The notes beneath the pieces were generated by a model. It did no database searches and had not been told where the DNA came from. It was given only the letters and a program-made list of their open reading frames with translations. From the NCBI RefSeq assembly GCF_000003815.2, contig NC_049990.1, forward strand, positions 14,863,875-14,927,874: a stretch of 64,000 bases of DNA, read 5' to 3'. Shown here one piece after another: positions 46,919 through 58,655 of this stretch. The DNA comes from Branchiostoma floridae. Lineage: Eukaryota; Chordata; Leptocardii; Amphioxiformes; Branchiostomatidae. The position numbers and the translations under genes were made by a program. Within the stretch, counting starts at the first letter, position 1. Every line of letters starts with the position of its first letter.

Positions 46919-46932
46919 TGACGTCACTTCCG
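46919..46932 (-). promoter_or_regulatory. ETS/CRE composite CGGAAGTGACGTCA
   Basis: Minus-strand CGGAAGTG overlapping the perfect CRE TGACGTCA. This pair is typical of TATA-less housekeeping promoters and lies 46 bp upstream of the ATG at 46873. Confidence 0.5.
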
Positions 46933-46977
46933 CTGTGCAGTTCATCATCTTTGGTAGGGAGTATAGGTGTGAGTCAG

Positions 46978-47001
46978 CCAAGGACGTTATAACGTCCTTG
47001 G
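46978..47001. repeat. Perfect 24-bp palindrome
   Basis: CCAAGGACGTTA followed directly by its own reverse complement. Sits next to the ETS/CRE promoter motif; it could be a dimer binding site or a small hairpin. Confidence 0.8.
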
Positions 47002-47029
47002 TCAGTTTTAGCTCAAGTGCAACCAAAGC

Positions 47030-47685
47030 TATAGTTTTTGTTATTACTATTCATTGTGACTACTCTTCCATGCCTTTGACGTGCATTACCACACCGATTT
47101 TATTGTAACATCATTAAAAGGTTGCAATCATTTGATAACTGGTGAATTGTTGAGTTTTGCTCCAAACCTGCAAATATTCATGAAGGTCTCTATTTAGACG
47201 GGAATTTTCTACCACTTTTCGACGAAATTTGCCTCATTTCTTTACATTTTCGTCAGTGAACAACAACTAAAGCCGCAAGTACAAAGCTCCTTAGTTTCTG
47301 GTGTCCTACTAGAAATACTTCCCGCCATATTTTGAGACGTTCTCTTATAATTATTATCTAGAAAATGACCAGAAAAATGACTTTGTTTTACTGTTTTGGT
47401 CGGTCAAATTCTACAATACATTCCCGTAAATTCGTTGCAAATAGCAATAGTAGAGAAAACGCAAATGGGTGCTGTTTTAGAATTACCTCAGTTGGGACCT
47501 CGCAGATTGCAAATTCCTCTGTCACCAGTTTACTGCAAAGAGCAAGACAACAAGGACAGCAGAAGTCTTCGGTCATGGCTGCTTCCTGCCAGTCAGGACA
47601 GGTACTGCAGGCCTGCTTTTCCCAGCATGGGATGTTGACGGTATCTGGATGGCGATTATGTGTTTCATGTGGAACAGGTTTTTAT
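47030..47685. other. Intergenic, no confident gene
   Basis: Overlapping frames of 60-107 codons exist on both strands at 47365-47688, but none has a domain or a clear exon pair. Confidence 0.4.
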
Positions 47686-47790
47686 TGAATGAATGAATGA
47701 ATGAATGAATGAATGAATGAATGAATGAATGAATGAATGAATGAATGAATGAATGAATGAATGAATGAATGAATGAATGAATGAATGAAT
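47686..47790 (+). repeat. (GAAT)n microsatellite
   Basis: About 26 copies, the same unit as in the last intron of the giant gene. Confidence 0.95.
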
Positions 47791-48145
47791 ATCTACCAAC
47801 ACAAAAATCTTATTCTACTAGGTGAATTCGACTTCTTTTCGCTTCTTTGTTGTAATGAAAATGTAGGAACAGATATTCTTTACAATCAAAGTTTTATCTG
47901 AATTCATTAGGAATGTAACTTATTTTGTATTACTTATTTATTGCGTCGAATTAAATTATTATATTAAATCGCATTTGATAAACGCTATCACACAACTTTC
48001 AGGCACAAAAAAAGACTAGCCGGCCGTTTGAATTTCGCTCAAATGAAAGGCAAAGTATCTGGAATCAAAGAAGGAAGAAAAAATAATGGTTTGAAGAAAT
48101 AAAGAAGAGGAATATGCCATTCGCCGCTATCATGACGATACAGAG

Positions 48146-48312
48146 TAATCTCCAAGCAGATCCTACGGTTGCATAAGATAGTATAAAAAAGCTGGCAAAG
48201 GAGTGAAGCAGTGTCTATAGCTACCGGAGCCATACACAATCCTAGACCAGCCACACACTTTTTTCAGCTTTTGATACGCTCTAATACTACCATAAGATCT
48301 GCTTGGAGATTA
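48146..48312. mobile_element. MITE-like element, CTCCAAGCAGA family
   Basis: 167 bp with inverted ends TAATCTCCAAGCAGATC and its complement, flanked by TA. Related ends at 56285-56495 and 62724-62888; a solo end (CTGCTTGGAGAT) lies near 41308. Confidence 0.7.
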
Positions 48313-49227
48313 GACAGTGCTCATACCTACCCCTAGCTTCCACCGTCGTCATGGTGATTAGGATGAACCACGCCCCTAAACTTACTATAGCCCCCAAACG
48401 CGGAAAAGCTGTAACAGAAGGAAAGTAGCGATCTGTCAAATTCTAGGTCACAGAGAGAGTGCGGCAAGACCGCCATCGTAGTGGAAAGGGGGTATAACTT
48501 GCGTTTTCAACAACGTTAATGTAACTAACATACAGGCTATTTTGCAGCCAAGCGATTGGTTCGGTAGTTTTCAATGTAACTTTCATATAGCGTGTCTAGT
48601 AAAGGAACTTTTAAACTTGGTTAAAAAAACATGTCACTACGATAAGGACAACCAAATGTCATCTATTTCACTGAGAATCACAAGTAGTAAACTGTATAAT
48701 GAAATGGAAACAAGCACAATCTTCATTGTTCGAGTTTGTTTGAGTGCGTGCGATCTTACTGCCAAAAAAAGTTACAGTAAAGCATTTCTCACGCGATGAC
48801 ATCTTAATCTGTCTTATTAGAGAGAAAATTTACTGCCAACAAACTCCGTATAGTATAACTGTTATCAAACCTGTAAAAGGCTTCATATCTTGTTGAACTT
48901 GGAGAGCTTTGAAGTCGAAGACTGGAAGGATACTCTGAAACCGGCGCCGTCGGACTTGTACAAGAATAGCGGACTGCACACAGACTTTGGCTTCGGTCCT
49001 TTCTAAGGTTTATGTAGTGGTGCCCTCTCCCACGCTTTGAACTGTCATTATCAGACCACCACAGTGGTGGGTTTGTGTTATCTGTGCCATTCATGCTTAT
49101 CTATGTGAACTTCTCAAGATCACGCAAGGAAGATATATCTTGTCTTACGTTGGGCACATCTCCAGGTTCCCACCGTGAGTGCCGCCAAACTTGCCAGTTC
49201 ATCACAGTAGCTTTGGTCCCACATGAT
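48313..49227. other. Intergenic, nothing recognised
   Basis: Only short ORFs without features on either strand. Confidence 0.4.
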
Positions 49228-49472
49228 TACCTTCGCCAAGAAGGTTATGTTTTCGTTGTCGTTTGCATCTCCCTCTCTGTCTCTGTCTCCCCCCCTCTCT
49301 CTCTCCCTCTCACCCTATCCCTCTCTCAGTCTCTCTCCCTCTCCCTCTCTCTCTCTCACCCGTCCTCCCTCACGCTCTCGCTCTCTCTCCCTCTCAGTCT
49401 CTCAGTCTTTCTCTCTCCTTCTCCTTCTCCTTCTCCTTTCTTTCTCTCTCTCTCTCTCACCCGTTCTCCCTC

Positions 49473-49542
<70 letters not shown>

Positions 49543-49640
49543 GATAGTTCTTGGGACAGAGAGAAAGCTTTGGTGACAGTTGGGCCCCCTAGCGGCTTTT
49601 TGAAACTACAGATCGTCCGGATTTTTGATACGTGATGATT
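49228..49640 (+). repeat. Dispersed repeat, TACCTTCGCCAA family, invaded by (CT)n
   Basis: Starts TACCTTCGCCAAGAAGGTTA. The interior has expanded into CT repeats, and it resumes with TGGGCCCCCTAGCGGCTTTT. Confidence 0.65.
49268..49542 (+). repeat. (CT)n microsatellite
   Basis: Long pyrimidine tract with CTC/CCT interruptions and a pure 3' end. The serine/leucine frames over it are not genes. Confidence 0.95.
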
Positions 49641-50136
49641 TACAGAATCAAATACTAGTTGATTAGGCAATTTTAAGAAAAGAGGACGGAAAATACATGA
49701 TTTTTTTATACATTTACGTCTTAGTCTATTATGTCATAACATTTTTAAGTAGATTTTGATGCTAACATTAATATTACACATCACAATTTTTCATTGGATC
49801 AGGAAACCTAACTGACAATGACAAGTGGCTCCTCTTTGTTTTGACCCCTGTCTGACTTTGATCTGCCTTCTAAAATTGTCAGTGATTCTCGTTCCGACAT
49901 GACAGTCACGGAACAAGGTCAAACACAAGGTCACTCTCACATTGATCATATCAACATGGCCGCCATCAGCTCTGATCACGTGACATGAGTCAGTGAACAG
50001 AAACAGTGGCTTCATTCAGAAGTTTCCCAGCATGCACACCGTGGCGTCCGACAATGTCAGTTAGAGGTCAGACTTCCCAAGTTGACTGTTCCACTTCAGA
50101 CGGTCTCAGAACGTGTCTTGTTTTTCTGATTCTTGA
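49641..50136. other. Intergenic, nothing recognised
   Basis: No gene-like ORF or exon seen. Confidence 0.4.
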
Positions 50137-50420
50137 GCTGGGTCCACATTCAAGTCCATATGAGGTCCGTGTGAAATTCTTGGCCTCTGCCAGACCCCAT
50201 AGGTAGCAGAAATTGAATAGATTTAGACACATAACATGCCATAGGAGTTAGCTGTCCGAGGAGTATGTTGTACGACCAACTAACTCCTCTGGTGTGTTAT
50301 CTGGCTATATTTGTCCAATTTCTACTATTTTCCCAGCGACCTCTGGGGCCTGGTAGAGGCTGAGACTTCCATATGGTCCTCATACGGACTTGAATATATA
50401 CGCACGTGTGAACCCACCTT
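50137..50420. mobile_element. Imperfect foldback element
   Basis: Left arm (GGGTCCACATTC, CAAGTCCATATGAGG, GGCCTCTGCCAGACCCC, GGAGTTAG) is answered in reverse on the right (CTAACTCC, GGGGCCTGGTAGAGGC, CCTCATACGGACTTG, GTGTGAACCC). Arms about 115-140 bp with mismatches; no ORF. Confidence 0.65.
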
Positions 50421-51389
50421 TACAACGTTATTGGCGCTGTGCGTGCGTTATGATGAAACAATGAACTCTCACAGACTTGTGCGCCCAGTATACAGGACAT
50501 GTTTTGCATAACCGCCTAGAATGTGGGCTCCTTCAAATAATACTGATGAACTGGCAACTGACACGTTAACAATGATTCTTGACGACAACTTCCTCTTATA
50601 TATATATACATGTAAAAACAACTTGCATTTTGTTGTATAGCATGCACAGGCGTAGGATCTTCTTGACCCTTATCAAAATACTCTACGAAGTAACTAAATA
50701 AGGTGTCTTCCAAACAACGGTTGACAATCTATTCAAATACTGCTTTGTTGCTTTATACCTAATTAAGAAAAATTGTGGGAAGACCATGCAAATAGTGCAG
50801 CTCATCTTTTTGGCGACCTGGACATGACAGTGTCACTACATAATTTGCTACTGAATGACTTGTCGAACAAAACGGAAGCTTCGCTCGTGACATGCACGTA
50901 AATGCAAAATTCTATGTTCACAATTTTTTCTCAAGTTGACACATATACTCCATAAGTTCAGTTGTATACAAATGTGGAGATATTACAATTTTCTAGGGAA
51001 GATTTGTCTTATTATTATGACTCTTAAAAACTGTTTGTTTTTGTTCATTTGTTCTTCTAACTGTTTGTTTTTGTTCATTTGTTCCCCGGCTAAAGCCAAA
51101 ATATTTGTTCTTCCTTTTACTTTACATTACAAAATCGGTTCGTGCCATCTTTCTATGTCCACCTTTTCTCTCTCACCTCTTATACGGTTTCTTATTCAAG
51201 AAAGTTTCCCCACTTCAAGTAATTGAAGAAAAATGTATATTCCTTACAGCCTTCAATAAACCAACTCTAACTAATCATACAGCTTCATACAGTTTTAAAA
51301 TTACCGAGAAGCGAGAGGAAATCGAATCTACCACAGTAGATCAGGCTTTAAAATATACATATCTACGGGCATATACATGTATATATATG
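50421..51389. other. Intergenic, nothing recognised
   Basis: AT-rich. A short local duplication (CTGTTTGTTTTTGTTCATTTG twice near 51032 and 51060). No gene. Confidence 0.4.
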
Positions 51390-51470
51390 TATCTGATTCT
51401 GATTGTTAAAACATATGACCTGTGCTTAGCCCAGTGGGGAAAATGTACAATAAAGGTCTTCACTCATTTT
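51390..51470 (+). mobile_element. LINE 3' tail fragment
   Basis: GACCTGTGCTTAGCCCAGT...CAATAAAGGTCTTCA. The same tail occurs in reverse at 57413-57490. Confidence 0.5.
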
Positions 51471-51542
51471 CTCGTAACTCTGTAACATAACAGTGTGGTT
51501 CTAGCGCTGCCAACTGACCACGCCAACAGCTCTTGAGCTTTT

Positions 51543-51616
51543 GGTGTTGTGGTTAGCATGTTGGATTTGTCCGGCTGCCCGGGTTCGGCGCGGGTTCGAA
51601 TCCCGGGAGTCGGGGT
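51543..51616 (+). repeat. tRNA-derived SINE head or tRNA pseudogene
   Basis: A box TGGTTAGCATG (51550-51560) and B box GGTTCGAATCC (51593-51603) at tRNA-like distance. The acceptor stem does not pair well, so it is not called a functional tRNA. It abuts a TACCTTCGCCAA-family repeat. Confidence 0.45.
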
Positions 51617-51621
51617 GTTGT

Positions 51622-52200
51622 TACCTTCGCCAAGAAGGTCATGTTATGGTTAGAAAATTTTTTTGTGTCCCAGTATATAGGTCAATCTCAAATAACTTTG
51701 GTAGCTGAGGATGGAATGTCGCGATATTTGGTATTTGAGTTGCGGTTGCGTATAGCAAGGTTTTGTACGAAAATGGTACTGTTGGCGCTTTCTGTCGTGA
51801 GTGCAGCGGGGTGAGTGTGTGTGTGTGTGTATTTGCGTACAAGATAACTTTTGACGCTGTGGATCGTTTTGCATTATATTTGGTAATTATTTAGGGGTTT
51901 GGAAAACGACGGTCAAGTTCGATAATGGGCGTCCTGGCGACAAGTTGTGGTACTGCAGCGGACCGTCGAAGTTGGCGTTATAGTTATCCTGAAGTGGCAG
52001 GTTGAGGATTTTTGGCTAGTGGATACGTCTTTGGGTAGGGAGTAAATCATGTAAGTTTGGGCCCCCTGGCGGCTTGTTTTGAACTGCAGTGGGCGATTTT
52101 GTTGTTATCTTTGAAAGAGAGTAAATCAAGCAGTGGTTGGTGGATTTGCATTATTTTTGGTAAGTACATACCTTAGGTAATGATTAAAATCCTGAAATGT
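51622..52200 (+). repeat. Dispersed repeat, TACCTTCGCCAA family
   Basis: Starts TACCTTCGCCAAGAAGGTCA. Contains a (GT)n tract at 51811-51830, two CTGCAGCGG/CTGCAGTGGG modules and GGGCCCCCTGGCGG (52059-52072). The 3' inverted end is not clear. Confidence 0.6.
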
Positions 52201-52545
52201 ATTGTATGCAAATCAGGGCTTAATTTACATGATAATTAGAAGAATGTGTAAATCCTTCAATTGACCTCTTTTCTGGACAGTCAGTGCTCAGTGTCTAACT
52301 ACATCTGTGATGCAGACTTGTGTAGTTCATGACATATTTGTGTCAGCAAAACATAGATGTTATTGTTGCTAACACATTGTTTATTAGTTCTCACTTTGCA
52401 AGTTCCATGTTGTTTGTTTGTGCACTATGGGAAAGGGGTTTCTCCATTTTGATGTCAAGGGGTGTTTTTCCGGGCCTTATATTGGTGATGCTTACATGTA
52501 TGTGGCAGGGAAAAGTGCAAGCTTGGTGGTTTGTGGCCTTTTCAT

Positions 52546-52850
52546 TACCTTCGCCAAGAAGATTAAACTTTTGGTTAAGGCTTAAGCCATAGTGTTAGGT
52601 GAGTCTTTATGTAGGTCAACAGTATAACTGGAGAACTGATTGATGGATCTTCATGATACTTGGTATTAAGTAGCGGTCGCAGAAACAAAGGTTGAGTTTG
52701 AAAATGGTTCGCCCGGTATCTTCCATCGGTACTGCAGCGGGCTCAGTGTGTGAGTGTGTGTGCGGATAACATAACTTGAGAAGCTATAAAACCTTTAAGT
52801 CATTGATAAAGGCATTCTCCATAACGAACCTTGAATGTTTGGCGAAGGTA
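52546..52850. mobile_element. Complete MITE-like copy, TACCTTCGCCAA family
   Basis: 305 bp with 12-bp inverted ends TACCTTCGCCAA (52546-52557) and TTGGCGAAGGTA (52839-52850). No ORF. This copy defines the ends of the family. Confidence 0.7.
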
Positions 52851-53760
52851 TGTGTTTCGTGGAACTCTAGTTTCTTTCTGTTCTTACTCGCCCCTCGTAT
52901 TTCTACAACTCCCAAAAACTGCATAATCATTTTCAGACAGAACCACAGCCCTACAACTTTTTATCTTCAGTCCCAATGTTATCTGTCCTGAGCTGCGACA
53001 AACAACGATGTTTTCTCCGCCTCGTCTTTTCTTCAGCCGGAGTCACGGTAGTGAATGTTATCTTTCCAACTCACAAACTCACGTCAGTTAAAGAGACCTG
53101 TTATCAGTGTATAATGGACAGTTGGCTCCATTCTGACGATGTCTGGACGACCTAGTGGCACTAGGACCGAAATTTGCAAAATTACGTTCCAAAATGAGAG
53201 AGATAAGAGCAAATTGACGCCGATTCGCGAGTGGATGTTCAAAATTTTGCTCTTGAATTGCCCTCCTGGCTATATAAAAATTCTTGTAGACATTGTTTCC
53301 GTCATAGTCTGAGGAAACTTTAGGTGCACAGTAGGTAACTTTACGATCACATTTGCAGGCTGTATGTCGAGGAAAATCGTTGATTGTGTGTTGTGTTTTA
53401 CGTCAATTTTAAATACTTGTTGAAGGGTCTAAAGTTTTGCCTTGTTTCCTTCATTTACGAGTTGTCAGAGCTAGACAGACAATGCATTTGTAGTCTGTTT
53501 ACCCTTTATCAATTACGCGAGAGGGTTAGTACTAACTTTGATGCTCAAGTTGTAAAATTGTTATTCCGTTCCAAATCATTTACCAACTTCTATGTAAGAC
53601 CGTCGCTTTTTTTACTTACGGTCGCGCACTTGTTACTCCTGTGTAGTAGGGGTGATAATTGTACGTCTGACACTTTTTACGGCTTCCTTTAATCCAATTC
53701 AGAACATTTTCTATCAAGTTCTTCATTAGTTTTGTAGTGCATTGTCTACTTCTGTCAACA
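52851..53760. other. Intergenic, weak TATA-like site only
   Basis: TATATAAAAA at 53271-53280 resembles a TATA box, but no gene could be built behind it. A 102-codon frame at 53384-53692 has no recognisable features. Confidence 0.35.
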
Positions 53761-54135
53761 ACCGCGTGTGTCTATTTTCCTCTCCCTCACCAAAGCCGCA
53801 CCGACACAAGCCCTGTCGCCGCTCGGCCAGGGGTCACCAATTGTTCCGTCATTTCCATCACAAGTGATCTTTCAATATTAACTTTGTACCCATAGAGCTC
53901 AAAAAAGCGCATCGAATCGGGAAAATCGTCTCCGCCTGCCGCCCCGCTGGGAAAAACTCATCGGGATGAGCTGGGCCGAGCGCCCGCCGTCCGACAACAA
54001 TACGATGGGTAAATATTTCCCCGGACAAAAGGAGGAAAATTTCAATATCAAGGAATTATCGCATTATGACCACCTGATCCTGTGCGGTACAAAGGCAGTT
54101 AATGAGCTCTAATTGGGGAAGAGGCGTCTGTTTTT
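53761..54135. other. GC-richer non-coding block, possible regulatory element
   Basis: Contains TTAATGAGCTCTAATTGGGG (homeodomain-type TAAT cores) near 54099. No open frame. It is an enhancer candidate only on composition and motifs. Confidence 0.25.
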
Positions 54136-54215
54136 CTAAGGCACGAACTTCGGGTTGGCGGCGGGGTAGCGGTGAGACAACATGGCGTCCCCATTGGTAA
54201 AGTACGTCGTACGGA

Positions 54216-56284
54216 CTGTGTCAGAAATAACAGCTTCGTACGTTTGATCAACAATAAATGACTGGGTGATTAGATAGGGTGTAATACATATCAATAGAGG
54301 TTTGGAAATGTAGCATATCACCATGGGACAGTGATGTTTAGAATTGTTCCAAGAAGTATAAGAAAAAGGCACAGATATCGTTGAACATTTGACCAAGGAC
54401 CAATGAGGCTATGGTTCGACTGAAACACGAATTTTACCCTATCATGACCCTCTCCCGACCTGTTCACCCATACTCAAAATACTGATTGATTTTATAGCTT
54501 TTTAATGTAGTTTATAGAACGCTTGATCGGTTGCACGTTGCAGAGTCTCTACAACGTGCAACGGTCTGAGTTTGTTTACCCTAATATCTCTTTACGTACA
54601 TTCAATAGTTAGTTTTTTGTGTGTGTGCTGCAGTGTTATTTGTAAACACATTCTACTTTCTTTTTCCACAGAATGATTTAGTATTGTGTTGTCGTCGTTG
54701 TAATGAACCATTGTCTGGTGAGAGTTGTGAAACGCCCGAGGCGGTACATACTGCATGTCTGTACACTATCTTATCGGGCGGCGGGTGTAGACTTCTGTCC
54801 CGCCCGCCTTTTCTGTGTCTGCCCCCTCCCATTCCGGAAACATCTGCCTTTGAAACCTTATTCACATTGAAATCAGACGTTAAGTGAGCGAAAAAAATCT
54901 GGACATTCAACGAACACATTTCTTTTTCCTTTTGTGCTTTTATTTTCTCTTTAACAACTGAATGTTTGTATTAGTTAATGGTGTTTTATTTACCATAGAA
55001 TTGCGTACTTGTTCCTAATGTAACATTGAATCAGTATTTTTAATACGTGCTACAAGTTAGACAAGTTTCTATCGTTACATCCACCAACATACTCTCTCCT
55101 TCCACAAAAGTTGCGTTGTATTACGATAATTTAGATAGTCTGTTAACTACAACTGAACTTGTATGCCAGTGTATGGTATACAGCGTTTTTTATCATCCTC
55201 GTGTTCTCTGTTCGACATACACAAAAGATGATAAATGCAATGATAAAAAGAGAGCGCTGATAAAAAAGACGCATTTCACATTTTCTTCATTCATCTGCCC
55301 CCTCCCCACAGCCACCACCTGTTAACCTCATGTAACAGAGCACTAAAATCGTTTGGACGACGAGACTACAAGTTCTATAACATTTCTTCCCGTAATTTTA
55401 CTCATGTTGTTACGATCAGTTCAAGATATTTAGACATCGGCTACATTTTCAGGCAAAAGTACACGCTACTCTCTGTCTGGACCCAGCATTTGTGATTCAA
55501 GCTTTCCGTCCGAAAATAGTCCGAGGTTTGTCTTCACCTGATTCGAACAGCAGGTTGCCCCACCTTTCCGGTCAACTCTCGCCTTGATTGTCAAAAGATA
55601 AATATCCTTTGTTCTTGATTTGCATTTTATAAACAACAAAAAATAAACTCCATTGGGTGCCTCTAATTACTATTGTTGTCCTTCACGCACGCGCTTTTTT
55701 AAAGATTTGTTTGAAGTCTGTTTGGATTTAGAATTGCCGAAATCACTGTTTCCCACTGTGTGACGTATGGGGGGTGGCGCCAACATTCTCTAATCCTCTT
55801 CATAAACTATATCCAACTATATTCATTTCAACACTAGTCAAATACAGTATAAATCGTGACTTACATCATGAATCACAAATCTGTTTTCAATGCCACAGAG
55901 AGATTTTTCGCTTTTTTGTCACCTTTATTGAAATCCTTATATAAAACCACAACAGATCAAATATCATCAAGATCAAAAGCTCTTGTTTTATGTACTTTAT
56001 AAGCATTTTCAGAATCGTTATATTGAAATATGAAACATGTATTTGAATAATAGGCGGTAGGCGCCGTTTTCCGAATACCATCCCATTCCTTGCTGTAGTA
56101 TTGGTCCCCAAGCAGATACAAGGATCCTTCTCAGTCTCAAAGTTTACTTTACGCATGTTACGTTACACACTTCTTTCTAGAAGTAATCTTTAACACTTCG
56201 CCGATAAAGGCACGTGGAGTAGAAAATGGTGCATTCGTATAGATTTGAAGAATCGCAGAATAGGCCACAGATGGTCCACAAAAC
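54216..56284. other. Intergenic or intronic, no confident gene
   Basis: Only short frames. The best, 54671-54887 on the plus strand after a TTTTTCCACAG acceptor-like site, has a C-x2-C-x15-H-x2-C pattern (CRRC...HTAC), but no partner exon was found. Confidence 0.35.
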
Positions 56285-56495
56285 TACTCTCAAGTGACAG
56301 GTTAGGCTCCGGCTATTTAAAAAAAAACTTTTTTAGTCGTTTTTTTCGGGCTTTCTATTTTGTATTTTATCTTGCTGTGCCAAAACCTCTTTGGCTGGCG
56401 TACTTCAAGAAAAATGACAAAATAGAGAGCCCGATAAGAACGACTTGAAAAAACGTTTAAAAAACAGCCGGAGCCTAACCTCTGCTTGGAGAGTA
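56285..56495. mobile_element. MITE-like element, CTCCAAGCAGA family, long inverted ends
   Basis: 211 bp, flanked by TA. Arms of about 75-80 bp share GGTTAGGCTCCGGCT, AGTCGTT, TCGGGCT and CTATTTTGT with the reverse strand. No ORF. Confidence 0.75.
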
Positions 56496-57412
56496 CCACA
56501 AAACGGGACCGACCTAATATCTGCTCGATTGAGGCTCTTTTGAAGAAATCTGATGTATAGTAGTATGTAACATGATCAGAGATGTACTCTATGAACTGCC
56601 TGATCTATAATGTCGCGCCAGTAACGAGCCTACAGTTACTGTAATAATGAAGTGTTCGCTGACGGAAGGACAATACAAGTTTCCGGCCGTCCATTCCCGT
56701 GTCATGAACCATTCTCCAGGGCACGTCGGATATTAAAGTCGGGCTCAACTATCCGTGTCTGTGATGTCTACTCGTTTTGTTTCTCTCTATGTTCCTGTGT
56801 GGGTTCAGAAACAGGCTTGAAAAGGGGAGAGGGGGGCAAAGATCTCTATCTTTTGTTGTATTAGGTTTCAATGTCAAAGTCTCAATTGTGGTGCTCAGTT
56901 TGATGTAGTCTTTTATCTTTTACACTTCGCATGGGCCAAATCATATCCGTTATTCGCTTCACAAGGTCGCACCATAGTTGAACTTTGAGTAGAGTACTTG
57001 TACAAGTTACGTTTCTCTTCTATTTGACATGCCTTGTCCGAGACAATAACGTCTAGTTCTAGACAATAAAATCACTGTTTTACCGACTATCTTAATATAT
57101 AACAAGTGGATATGTCCTAGTGTAGATGTATTTTTTCTGCTCGTATGCCGACGTGTTTCATCACTTTCGTGACAGCCCTATTCGAGACATGCAACATGTC
57201 GAGTTTGACTTTACTCAAATCCACATTTAGCATATATACAAGTATATTGTAGCTACTCCTGTGGTCCTTACCGATATAAATAACTGTACAAAAACTACAT
57301 GACACACAGGAAAGTAACATAAACAGAATAAACATGTACATGAAATTCACAAATGATAAAGGATAAGTATACTTGAGGTCAATCGACAACATTTTATGGT
57401 TTCAAGAGGATA
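56496..57412. other. Intergenic, nothing recognised
   Basis: No gene, repeat family or RNA seen. Confidence 0.4.
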
Positions 57413-57490
57413 TAATAAATGAAGACCTTTATTGCACAGTTTTGCCCAACCGAGCTAAGTACAGGTCACAACAAGTCAAAACATATATAC
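57413..57490 (-). mobile_element. LINE 3' tail fragment, reverse
   Basis: Reverse complement reads GACCTGTACTTAGCTCGGTT...GCAATAAAGGTCTTCAT, matching 51390-51470. Confidence 0.5.
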
Positions 57491-58339
57491 ATATAAAAGT
57501 ATCACAAATCTTGTCTGATACAGAAGTTCGGCTTCTTCTCGCTTCTTTGTAATAGATGTGCTTCACTGGAGCTACTGTTATACGCTTGTACAATCCGGAC
57601 CACCATAAATGCTAAATTGACAATGATAAATCCTCCGTGCCAGCTGAATCATAGGAAACGTATTTATCTGTATCCTTCACAAAGGGATCTACAGCACTGC
57701 TGCAGCTGTGAGCCACACGGAAGATTCATCATTCGTCATCATCAATATCACCAATAGCCTTTTCCTCTCCCTTCATCCATATCTGACTTCCTGGACGTAT
57801 GATGAGATGGAACAATATGAACAATGAGGGATTTATTCTGATATGTTCCGCTCGTGGCCTACACCCGGCCCTAATGAACCATGTGTTTTGTTTGGTGATT
57901 GTTGCCAAATCTCTAACCGGACTACTAGTATTTTTCTTATAAAAAAAGGAGAAATTGGCCAGATAGACTGAATAACATACACACCAGAAGAGTTAGCCAA
58001 TATTTGTCGTACAACTAATAGCATATGACATACTGAAGGGAAATAAGAGCTTGAATCCGACATATTGATATTGATTACCTTGTAGGCGTGCTATATAGTT
58101 TTAGAATAGGAGAAATCTCAATGTTTGTTCTTTGGATGTATGGAGTCAAAATCGAATTTGTGTGGCTTGATAGAAAACACTTTAAAATACAATTTTCATC
58201 ATTTAGATTCGTTTCAAATGACTTTGGCGCTCAGTTGTCCCCGTCTCGTTGGAAAGGGGACATTTTACCCAAGACCATACGACGTACATATCCATGCAGA
58301 AAATGAACCTCATGATAACTTAATATTGTAAACATTATT
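57491..58339. other. Intergenic, nothing recognised
   Basis: Only short frames on both strands. Confidence 0.4.
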
Positions 58340-58655
58340 GTCATAAGAATGCATATACTAGATATAAAGATCCCCACTGTGTCTCCTATCAATGTTGTTT
58401 GTACAAAACACAACCTGAGTGTAGTATGTACTAGATCTATGTCATAAGCAAGTAGTCTGTCGCAATATTCTGGATTTGTTTCACATTGTACACTCTGTTC
58501 TTCCAGTATTCCATGATCTTCATGTATTGTTACGTTGTAAGTTTTATGCTACTATATAGCTGGCGGTCTTATACAATTCAATATACTTAAGTTTGCCTTA
58601 CATTGTACCCGTTTTATACATGTTGTGCAATTAACTTTGACTTGACTTGACTATG
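58340..58655 (+). mobile_element. Possible LINE 3' UTR with TTGAC tail
   Basis: Ends TGTGCAATTAACTTTGACTTGACTTGACT, a tail style common to CR1/L2-like elements. The upstream border is uncertain. Confidence 0.35.

Noticed and set aside
47365-47688. 107-codon frame and overlapping minus-strand Cys-rich frame
   Set aside because: No consistent exon pair, no domain, and the frame runs into a microsatellite.
49075-49670. Ser/Leu- or Arg/Glu-rich frames of 94-186 codons
   Set aside because: Translation of the CT microsatellite.
51543-51616. Functional tRNA gene
   Set aside because: A and B boxes are present but the acceptor stem does not pair; better seen as a SINE head or pseudogene.
53384-53692. 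102-codon frame behind a TATA-like site
   Set aside because: Composition is that of AT-rich non-coding DNA, with no motif or splice support.
54621-54887. LIM- or zinc-finger-like C-x2-C-x15-H-x2-C pattern
   Set aside because: Single finger with atypical spacing, no second finger and no linked exon; the opposite strand is equally open.
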